DNA from: Clostridia bacterium
Lineage (GTDB): Bacteria > Bacillota > Clostridia > Christensenellales > CAG-138
DNA length: 56,302 nucleotides
Direction of reading: 5' to 3'
Assembly: GCA_017438865.1 (NCBI GenBank)
Contig: JAFRUN010000055.1
Coordinates: 1 to 56,302 of the forward strand
The translations under genes and the position numbers were made by a program. Under the pieces are notes generated by a model. The model had not been told where the DNA came from, did no database searches, and was given only the letters and a program-made list of their open reading frames with translations. Within the stretch, counting starts at the first letter, position 1, and each line of letters opens with the position of its first letter. Positions 49,812 to 56,302 of this stretch are shown here, one piece after another.

Positions 49812-52220
49812 TTATTCGTCGCTGCGGTACGCGCCGACCACGTCGTCGTCGAGCACGACCGCAAGGAGCATTTCGCCCTTCGAGGCCTTCGGTTCGATGT
49901 GGATCTGCTCGGTGTCGATCGGCGTTTTCGTGCCGTGCCGCTGTTCGACGATCAGCGTGAACGGCGCCTGTACCGTGCCGGCATAGGCGATGCGCGTGCC
50001 GTTGCTGCCGTTCTTGCGAAAGTCGAACGTCTTCACGCCCTTGCCGTTTCTGCCCTGCTGTTCGTAGTCGAAGAGGAAGCTGCGTTTGCCGAAGCCGCGG
50101 TCGGAGAGCACGATCAGCTCGCCCTCGTCGCCGACCGGCATACACGCGCAGACGCGGTCCTTCGGCTCCAGCTTGATGCCGATGACGCCCGCCGCGGCGC
50201 GCCCGGTCTCCGGCACGGAATCGGCGGCGAAACGGATGCACATGCCCTGTTCGGTGACGAGCAGGATGTCCATCGTGGGCATCGGGTACGCGCCCAAAAG
50301 CGCGTCCTTTTCACGAAGATTCAGCGCGGCGGTGCGTCTGCCGCGCACACGGTAGTCCGCGGCTTTGCTGCGCTTCACCATGCCGCCGGTCGTGCAGAAC
50401 AGATAGCTGCCCTCGTCGCGGTCCGGGAACGCGCCGACGACCGTTTCGCCCTTTTCGAGCTCGACGATGCTCACGAGGTTCGCCGCCCGCGCCGCGGGAC
50501 GCGTTTCGGGGATATCGCTTACTTTGAGGTTCAGCATCGCGCCGCGGTTCGTGAACAGGCGGATGCTTTCGTTGCTGTTGACTTCAAGGATGCGCTCCGG
50601 CTTGTCGGCGCGGATCTGACTGAGATTAAACTGCTTTTTCGGGCACTTGCGGATCTTCAGGTCGGCGCAGACCGCGACGACCGTTTCCTCGACCGTTTCC
50701 GGCTCGGCGCCCGGGGCTTCGACCTCGGCGTCGGCGGAGATGATCTGCGTTCTGCGCTTGCCGTCGAACAGCTTCTTGACCTCGGTGAGCTCCTTCTTGA
50801 TCAGATGCACCAGCTTGGTGTCGGAAGCGAGGATCGCTTCGAGCTCGGCGATCAGCTTTTTCACGTCGCGGTATTCCTTTTCGATCGCGAGCAGCTCGAG
50901 GTTCGTCAGCTTCTGCAGCCGCAGATCGAGGATCGCCTGCGCCTGGATCTCGGTGAGCGAGAACGTCCGCATCAGTCCCTCGCGCGCTTCCTTCGGCGAT
51001 TTGCTCGCACGGATCAGCTTGATCACGCGGTCGAGGTTGTTGACCGCGACCATGAGCCCTTCCAGGATGTGACAGCGCTTTCTTGCGATCTCCAGCTCGG
51101 TCTTCGTGCGGCGCGTGACGACCGCGCGCTGATGGCGCACATAGTACTCGATGATCTGCTTGAGATTGAGCTGCTGCGGCTTGCCGTCGGCGATCGCCAC
51201 ATAGTTCGCGCCGAACGTGCATTGCAGGTCGGAGTATTTGAACAAAAGCTGCAGGATCCGCTCGGGATCGCCGTCCTTCCTGATCTCGATGACGGCGCGC
51301 GTGCCCATGCGGTCGGACTCGTCGCGGATATCGGAAACGGCGGCGAACATTGCCTTCTTCTCCTGCGTGATCTCGAGGATCTTCGAGAGGCACGCCGCCT
51401 TGTTGATCTGGTACGGGAACTCGTCGACGACGATGCGCGTCTTGCCGTTCTTGACCTCCTCAAAGTGCGTGCGCGCGCGCATGGTCAGCTTGCCGCGGCC
51501 GGTCTCGTAGCTTTGCGCGATCTCGGGGGAGTCGAGCAGGAACCCGCCGGTCGGAAAGTCGGGCGCGGGCATGATCTTCATCAGATCGGCGATCTTGATG
51601 CGCGGGTTGTCGAGCACGGCGATGACCGCGTCGATCGCCTCCGCCGGATTGTGCGGCGGGATCGAGGTCGCCAGACCGACCGCGATGCCGTTCGCGCCGT
51701 TGACCAGCAGATTCGGGAATCTGCCGGGCAGCAGCGTCGGCTCCTTCAGCGTGTCGTCGAAGTTCCATGTGAAGTCGACGGTGTCCTTGTCGATGTCCTT
51801 GAGCAGCAGCAGCGCGGCGTCGGTCATGCGCGCTTCGGTGTAGCGCATCGCCGCCGCCGAGTCGCCGTCGACCGAGCCGAAGTTGCCGTGTCCGTCGACG
51901 AGCGTGACGCCCATGTTGAACGGCTGCGCCATGCGCACCATCGCGTCGTACACGGAAGAATCGCCGTGCGGGTGGTATTTGCCGAGGCAGTCGCCGACGA
52001 TGCGCGCGCTCTTGCGGTGCGGCTTGTCGGGGGAGAGCCCCAGCTCCATCATGGTATAGAGGATGCGGCGCTGCACGGGCTTCAGACCGTCTTCGACGCG
52101 CGGCAGAGCGCGTTCCAGAATGACGTGCTCCGCATAGGGCATCATCGAATCGTGCATGACCTCGTCCATGCTCTTATTCAGTATGGTTTCGGGTAAGGTC
52201 GGGATCGTTGTCTTTGCCAT
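49812..52220 (-). CDS. Type IIA topoisomerase subunit A (GyrA/ParC-like)
   Basis: Protein of 802 residues. DNA breakage domain with [17 protein letters not shown] (quinolone region, Ser88), catalytic Tyr127 in MRYTEARM, tower and coiled coil, then a C-terminal beta-pinwheel of six repeats (e.g. [33 protein letters not shown]). The GyrA box motif (QRGGKG-like) is not evident, so this may be the topoisomerase IV or a second gyrase-like pair rather than housekeeping gyrase. It follows the B subunit after three bases. Confidence 0.9.
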   Translation of the reverse strand: MAKTTIPTLPETILNKSMDEVMHDSMMPYAEHVILERALPRVEDGLKPVQRRILYTMMELGLSPDKPHRKSARIVGDCLGKYHPHGDSSVYDAMVRMAQPFNMGVTLVDGHGNFGSVDGDSAAAMRYTEARMTDAALLLLKDIDKDTVDFTWNFDDTLKEPTLLPGRFPNLLVNGANGIAVGLATSIPPHNPAEAIDAVIAVLDNPRIKIADLMKIMPAPDFPTGGFLLDSPEIAQSYETGRGKLTMRARTHFEEVKNGKTRIVVDEFPYQINKAACLSKILEITQEKKAMFAAVSDIRDESDRMGTRAVIEIRKDGDPERILQLLFKYSDLQCTFGANYVAIADGKPQQLNLKQIIEYYVRHQRAVVTRRTKTELEIARKRCHILEGLMVAVNNLDRVIKLIRASKSPKEAREGLMRTFSLTEIQAQAILDLRLQKLTNLELLAIEKEYRDVKKLIAELEAILASDTKLVHLIKKELTEVKKLFDGKRRTQIISADAEVEAPGAEPETVEETVVAVCADLKIRKCPKKQFNLSQIRADKPERILEVNSNESIRLFTNRGAMLNLKVSDIPETRPAARAANLVSIVELEKGETVVGAFPDRDEGSYLFCTTGGMVKRSKAADYRVRGRRTAALNLREKDALLGAYPMPTMDILLVTEQGMCIRFAADSVPETGRAAAGVIGIKLEPKDRVCACMPVGDEGELIVLSDRGFGKRSFLFDYEQQGRNGKGVKTFDFRKNGSNGTRIAYAGTVQAPFTLIVEQRHGTKTPIDTEQIHIEPKASKGEMLLAVVLDDDVVGAYRSDE

Positions 52221-52223
52221 GGC

Positions 52224-54176
52224 TTACTCCTTGATCTTTTCAAACACGGCGCTCGAACGGTTGAAGTCCGCGTACTCGAAGATGTACTCCTTGCGCGACT
52301 GCACCTTGTCGCCCATCAGCACGGTCACGAGGTGCTCGACCTCCGCCGCGTCCTCGATGGTGACGCGCGTGAGCCGCCTGCCCTGCGGGTTCATCGTCGT
52401 CTCCCAGAGCTGCTCGGGGTTCATTTCGCCGAGCCCTTTGTAGCGCTGCAGGGTGTAGTTTTTGCCGGAAATATTCCGCATCGCCGCCTTCAGCGCCGGA
52501 TCGTCGTAGCAGTAGACCGGCGGCTGGTTCGCCTTCTGCACGCGGTACAGCGGCGCCATGCCGATGAAAACGTGCCCTTCGGTGATCAGCGGACGCATGT
52601 AGCGGTAGAAGAAGGTCAGAAGGATCGCGCGGATGTGCGCGCCGTCCTGGTCCGCGTCGGCGAGGATGATGATCTTGTTGTATTTCAGCGAGGAGATGTC
52701 GAAATCGTCGCCGATGCCCGTGCCGAGCGCGGTGATGATCGAGCGGAACTCGTCGTTCTGCAGAACCTGTTCGAGCCGCTTCTTTTCCACGTTCAGCGGC
52801 TTGCCGCGCAGCGGCAGGATCGCCTGGAATCTGCGGTCGCGGCCCTGTTTCGCGCTGCCGCCCGCGGAGTCGCCCTCCACGATGAACAGCTCGTTGACGG
52901 AATAATCGCGTCCGGTGCAGCTGGAAAGTTTTCCGACGAGCGGCGCGTTTTCCAGCTTGCTCTTTTCGCGCGCGTTTTCCTTCGCCTTGCGCGCCGCGCT
53001 TCTCGCCTTCGCCGCCTTCACCGCCTTTTCCGCGATCAGGTTCGCCGTGTTCGCGTTCTTGAGGTTTTCGAGCCACGGCACGAGCGTCTGGTTCAGCACC
53101 GCCTCCACCGCGGGACGCGCCTCGGTGTTGCCGAGCTTCGTCTTGGTCTGCCCCTCGAACTGCACGCTGCGCATCTTCAAAGACAGCACCGCCGTCATGC
53201 CCTCGCGGAAATCCTCGCCCGCGAGCGACGGATCCTTGTCCTTCAGGATGCCGTTTTTGCGGCAGTAGTCGTTGAAGATCTTCGTGATCGCCGCCTTGAA
53301 GCCGGTCTCGTGCGTGCCGCCCTCGGTGGTCGGAATGTTGTTGACGTACGATGCGATCGTTTCGGCGTACTCGTCGTTGTGCAGGATCGCGGCTTCGACC
53401 ACGATGCCGTTCGATTCGCCCTTCAAATGGATCGGCGGATCGTACAGCGCGGTCTTGTCCTCCTGAATGTAGCGCACGAAGTCAGAAAGTCCGCCCTCAA
53501 ATCGGAACTCGGCGTGATGCTGCTTTTCGCGCTGATCGTCGAGCACGAGCTTCAATCCCCGGTTCAGGTACGCAAGCTCGCGGAGCCGCTTCATCACCAC
53601 CGAGTACTGCATATCGATCGTCTCGAACACGCGGTCGTCCGGCAAAAACGTCACGACCGTGCCCTGCTTCCGCGTGCGGCCGATCTCGGTCAGCGGATAT
53701 TTCGGCTTGCCGGAAACGATCTTGCCCTCGGCGTTTTCCACGCTCTCGAATTCCATCTTATAGGCGCGGTTTTCGTGATAGACCTCCACCGAGAGCCGGC
53801 GCGACAGCGCGTTGACGACCGAAGCGCCCACGCCGTGCAGACCGCCGGAATAAGAATACGCCGCGTTGCCGAACTTGCCGCCGGCGTGCAGCTGCGTAAA
53901 GACGACCTCGACGCCGGAGACGCCGAGTTTTTCATGGATGCCGGTGGGAATGCCGCGTCCGTTGTCGGTGACGGTCACCGAATGGTCGCGGTGCAGCGTG
54001 ACGGTGATCTCGTCCGCATAGCCGTTCGCCGCCTCGTCGATCGCGTTGTCCACGATCTCCCAGAGAAGGTGGTGCAGCCCCGGCAGACCGGTCGAGCCGA
54101 TATACATGCCGGGACGCATTCTGACCGCGTCCAGCCCTTCCATGACGGTTATATTCTTGACGGAATACTCTTCCAT
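52224..54176 (-). CDS. Type IIA topoisomerase subunit B (GyrB/ParE-like)
   Basis: ATPase subunit of 650 residues. GHKL domain (GLDAVRMRPGMYIGST, EIVDNAIDEA, TDNGRGIP, GGLHGVGASVVNALS), transducer with QTKTKLGN, and Toprim (EGDSAGGSAKQGRDR, LADADQDGAHI) with C-terminal RYKGLGEMNPEQLWETTM. Normal length. GGAGG site. Together with the A subunit it relaxes, supercoils or decatenates DNA; the gyrase versus topo IV identity is unsettled. Confidence 0.92.
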   Translation of the reverse strand: MEEYSVKNITVMEGLDAVRMRPGMYIGSTGLPGLHHLLWEIVDNAIDEAANGYADEITVTLHRDHSVTVTDNGRGIPTGIHEKLGVSGVEVVFTQLHAGGKFGNAAYSYSGGLHGVGASVVNALSRRLSVEVYHENRAYKMEFESVENAEGKIVSGKPKYPLTEIGRTRKQGTVVTFLPDDRVFETIDMQYSVVMKRLRELAYLNRGLKLVLDDQREKQHHAEFRFEGGLSDFVRYIQEDKTALYDPPIHLKGESNGIVVEAAILHNDEYAETIASYVNNIPTTEGGTHETGFKAAITKIFNDYCRKNGILKDKDPSLAGEDFREGMTAVLSLKMRSVQFEGQTKTKLGNTEARPAVEAVLNQTLVPWLENLKNANTANLIAEKAVKAAKARSAARKAKENAREKSKLENAPLVGKLSSCTGRDYSVNELFIVEGDSAGGSAKQGRDRRFQAILPLRGKPLNVEKKRLEQVLQNDEFRSIITALGTGIGDDFDISSLKYNKIIILADADQDGAHIRAILLTFFYRYMRPLITEGHVFIGMAPLYRVQKANQPPVYCYDDPALKAAMRNISGKNYTLQRYKGLGEMNPEQLWETTMNPQGRRLTRVTIEDAAEVEHLVTVLMGDKVQSRKEYIFEYADFNRSSAVFEKIKE

Positions 54177-54204
54177 ATATATCCTCCGAAATCAGGTTCG
54201 TGCA

Positions 54205-54213
54205 ATTATACCA
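54205..54213 (-). promoter_or_regulatory. Extended -10 promoter of the topoisomerase operon
   Basis: Minus strand TGGTATAAT, about 29 bases before the subunit B start; no convincing -35, as allowed for extended -10 promoters. Confidence 0.6.
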
Positions 54214-54303
54214 CAACATCTTGTGCCTTAGGTGGATTTTGGGTTGTTTTTAACGTATTATTCATATTTCATGGAAAATTTGCTTTTCGGACGCAATTAT
54301 GGG

Positions 54304-54332
54304 GTGACAAGGACGGCGGTTTGGTGTATAAT
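54304..54332 (+). promoter_or_regulatory. Promoter of the rsmH-ftsL-pbp cluster
   Basis: GTGACA (54304-54309), 17-base spacer, TATAAT (54327-54332), about 50 bases before rsmH. No mraZ gene precedes rsmH here. Confidence 0.7.
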
Positions 54333-54382
54333 CTACGATGTATATATATGTGGAAGTATACCGTTACGAAGAAAGGAGCCGC

Positions 54383-55345
54383 ATGGAGACCGGATTTCAT
54401 CATGTGCCGATCATGGTTTCGGAAGTGCTGGAGCTTCTCGATCCCTCCCGCGGCGGGATCTTCGTCGACGGCACGCTCGGCGGCGGCGGACACGCGGAAG
54501 CGGTGCTTTCCACCATGCCGGAAACCGGACGGCTCTTCGGCATCGACCGCGACGATGAAGCGCTCGAAGCGGCGGGCGCGCGGCTTGCGCGCTTCGGCGA
54601 CCGGTTTACCGCGATCAAGGGCAACTTCTTCGACATGAAATCGCTGCTTGCCGCGCGCGGCGTTTGCAAGGTCGACGGCATTCTTCTGGATCTCGGCGTC
54701 AGCTCGCACCAGCTCGACGCACGCGAACGCGGCTTCTCCTACAAGGCGGAAGCGCCCTTGGATATGCGCATGGATCAGAGCGCGCCGCTCACGGCGAAAA
54801 CCGTCGTGAACGAATGGCCGGAGGAGAAGCTCCGCGAGATCTTTTACGAGTACGGCGAGGAGAAGTTTTCCGCAAGGATCGCGCGGCGCATCGCCGAACG
54901 GCGGGCGGAACGGCCGATCGAAACGACGACGGAGCTTGCGGAGCTCATCAAAAGCGCGATCCCGGCGAAATTCAAAAGCGAGCCGCAGCATCCGGCACGG
55001 CGGTGCTTCCAGGCAATCCGCATCGCGGTGAACGGCGAGCTCGACGGTCTGGACGAAGCGATCCGCAATGCGCACGATCTGCTGAATCCGGGCGGACGGC
55101 TTGCGGTTCTGACCTTCCATTCGCTGGAGGACCGGATCGTGAAAAACGCGTTCCGCTCGTTCGAGAATCCCTGCACCTGCCCGAAATCGGCGCCGGTGTG
55201 CATCTGCGGCAAAAAACCCACCGCAAAGGTCCTGACGCGCCATCCGCTGGTCGCGTCGGAAACGGAACAGAAGGAAAACCCGCGCGCGACGAGCGCAAAG
55301 CTGCGCGCGATCGTGCGCATGGATCCCGGCGCGGGATCATATTGA
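54383..55345 (+). CDS. rsmH: 16S rRNA (cytosine(1402)-N4)-methyltransferase
   Basis: SAM-dependent methyltransferase of 320 residues. HHVPIMVSEVLELL, VDGTLGGGGHAEAVL, ILLDLGVSSHQLD, RGFSYKAEAPLDMRMD and the C-terminal TFHSLEDRIVKNAFR are all present. The start METGFHH at 54383 has AAAGGAG upstream; an ATG at 54338 is too close to the promoter. First gene of a division/cell-wall cluster. Confidence 0.97.
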   Translation: METGFHHVPIMVSEVLELLDPSRGGIFVDGTLGGGGHAEAVLSTMPETGRLFGIDRDDEALEAAGARLARFGDRFTAIKGNFFDMKSLLAARGVCKVDGILLDLGVSSHQLDARERGFSYKAEAPLDMRMDQSAPLTAKTVVNEWPEEKLREIFYEYGEEKFSARIARRIAERRAERPIETTTELAELIKSAIPAKFKSEPQHPARRCFQAIRIAVNGELDGLDEAIRNAHDLLNPGGRLAVLTFHSLEDRIVKNAFRSFENPCTCPKSAPVCICGKKPTAKVLTRHPLVASETEQKENPRATSAKLRAIVRMDPGAGSY

Positions 55346-55364
55346 TGTAGAAAGGAGGAGCGGT

Positions 55365-55868
55365 ATGGACGTTCAGTTCGATGAAGAACGGCCGAAGGGC
55401 AGAAACGCAAAAACACGGCTCTATTCGCCGAACAAAACGGGCAATCCGACGCCGATCTTAGAGGACTCGACGATGCCGATCCGTCCGCAGCCCACGCGCG
55501 AAGCGCGCGCAAGGCGGCGCGAGACGAGGGAGCTGCGGCTTACCACGACGAGCAAGATCCTGATCCTGCTGTCGGTGTTCGTGATCGCGGCGACGGCGCT
55601 GTTCGGGCTGTTCGGCGCTGCGGAATACGCGCAGATTATCAGCAATACCGCTTCCGTCAACAAAGAGATCGAATCCTACAACGACCAGATCTCGCAGATC
55701 CGAAAGACGCAGAGCTCCATGAACGACTTTGCGACGATCAACGACGTCTGCCGCGGGCTCGGCATGACGATGAACTGGTACAGGGGCGCCGCAGGCGGCG
55801 GAACGGATTCAGCCGTTCCTTCGACGTCTGCGCCGGACACCCCCGCGCCGGACGGAGCGCAGCCATGA
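55365..55868 (+). CDS. ftsL: FtsL-like septum protein
   Basis: Bitopic protein of 167 residues between rsmH and a class B PBP, the usual place of ftsL. A long basic cytosolic tail (1-60), one transmembrane helix (about 64-87) and a short coiled-coil-like stretch (SVNKEIESYNDQISQIRKTQ), then a Thr/Pro/Asp-rich end. Homology is by position and layout; sequence is too divergent for more. AAAGGAGG site; stop overlaps the next start (ATGA). Confidence 0.78.
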   Translation: MDVQFDEERPKGRNAKTRLYSPNKTGNPTPILEDSTMPIRPQPTREARARRRETRELRLTTTSKILILLSVFVIAATALFGLFGAAEYAQIISNTASVNKEIESYNDQISQIRKTQSSMNDFATINDVCRGLGMTMNWYRGAAGGGTDSAVPSTSAPDTPAPDGAQP

Positions 55869-56302
55869 GTATATTTGATTCGCGCCGCAGGCGGGCACGG
55901 CGTCCCGGAACGAGGTCCGGACGCGCCGCCGCGCCGAAAACCCGGATCGGGCCGCACAAAAGAAAACTGCTGTTCGCCATGCTGATCGCCGGCATCGGCT
56001 TTTTGCTGATCATCGGAAAACTGTTCGACGCCTCGATCATCCACGGCAAGGAGTGGACGAAGAAGGCGATGAGCCAGTGGACGCGCGTGACCTCCCTGAA
56101 GGCGGAGCGCGGGCGCATCCTCGACCGCAACGGCACGACGCTCGCGTCGTCCTATACCACATATCAGATCTGTCTGAACCCGCAGAACATCCAGGAATCC
56201 GACCGCGAGCGCATCGCGTCGATCCTGTCGATGTACCTCAATATGAGCTACGACACGGTCTATACGAAGATGACGAAAACGCGTCCGAAGGATCCGAAGA
56301 AC
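55865..56302 (+). CDS. Class B penicillin-binding protein (FtsI/SpoVD type), 5' part
   Basis: First 146 residues of a protein cut by the window end. A basic N-terminus, one membrane helix (about 34-52), and the start of the PBP dimer domain with LKAERGRILDRNGTTLASS. Position after rsmH and ftsL supports FtsI or SpoVD; the transpeptidase domain and any PASTA repeats lie outside the window. Confidence 0.9.
   Translation, partial: MSIFDSRRRRARRPGTRSGRAAAPKTRIGPHKRKLLFAMLIAGIGFLLIIGKLFDASIIHGKEWTKKAMSQWTRVTSLKAERGRILDRNGTTLASSYTTYQICLNPQNIQESDRERIASILSMYLNMSYDTVYTKMTKTRPKDPKN

Overview
The window is GC-rich bacterial chromosome with dense genes, strong purine-rich ribosome binding sites and many near-consensus sigma-A promoters (17-base spacers). 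Gene content points to a Gram-positive member of the Bacillota, most likely a GC-rich gut-type Clostridia lineage. The evidence is rqcP beside uppP, the dnaX-ebfC-recR operon, a DUF368 transporter, a CwlV-type amidase, an NlpC/P60 lipoprotein, rsmH-ftsL-pbp, and the arginine deiminase pathway. The species cannot be named from sequence alone.

Layout: 1-1.9 kb holds the tail of an unknown gene and a TetR-HAD pair (minus). 1.9-8.9 kb holds a hypothetical gene (minus), then uppP-rqcP-ispDF-uvrA (plus; isoprenoid and undecaprenyl metabolism, ribosome rescue, DNA repair), a DUF218 membrane protein and a stand-alone FakA C-terminal-like domain. 9-11.7 kb holds a TrkA-C membrane protein and a GNAT (minus), and a metallophosphoesterase lipoprotein (plus). 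11.8-20.1 kb is a compact, fully intact, minus-strand phage head module: small and large terminase, portal, scaffold, N4-gp56-type major capsid protein, neck/adaptor, beta-propeller plug-like protein and three unknowns. It has no integrase, repressor, replication, lysis or long-tail genes. It is bounded by terminators and carries a perfect 27-base palindrome at its promoter.

20.2-25.9 kb holds a secreted GH13 amylase, an HtrA protease and a DUF368 (PopT-type) transporter. 25.9-27.9 kb is a clearly AT-richer accessory patch with a zinc-ribbon/Big2 membrane protein, an XRE regulator whose start looks frameshifted, and a probable interspersed repeat. 27.9-31.2 kb is a late cobalamin operon, cobT-cobU-cobS-(short cobU-like)-cobC. 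31.3-34 kb holds a Nudix gene and glyA-folD. 34.1-36.6 kb holds radA behind a membrane-anchored propeller gene. 36.7-42.5 kb runs dnaX-ebfC-recR-amidase-arcA-arcB, followed by a glycerate kinase. 43.8-49.8 kb holds a small conserved-looking protein, the NlpC/P60 lipoprotein, AlaX plus an AEC transporter, arcC, and a zinc-ribbon membrane protein. 49.8-54.2 kb is a type IIA topoisomerase pair. 54.4 kb to the end opens a division and cell-wall cluster: rsmH-ftsL-PBP (cut by the window end).

Functional themes: the lipid-carrier cycle (uppP, PopT-like, ispDF) and wall enzymes (amidase, NlpC/P60, PBP); one-carbon metabolism (glyA, folD); energy from arginine (arcA, arcB, with arcC about 5.8 kb away); and B12 nucleotide-loop assembly. 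The strongest candidate for something undescribed is the self-contained capsid cassette under a palindromic operator. Secondary curiosities are three genes with predicted leaderless transcripts, a DUF368 protein with an inserted domain, a catalytically trimmed CobU-like protein, and an amidase lacking a zinc ligand.
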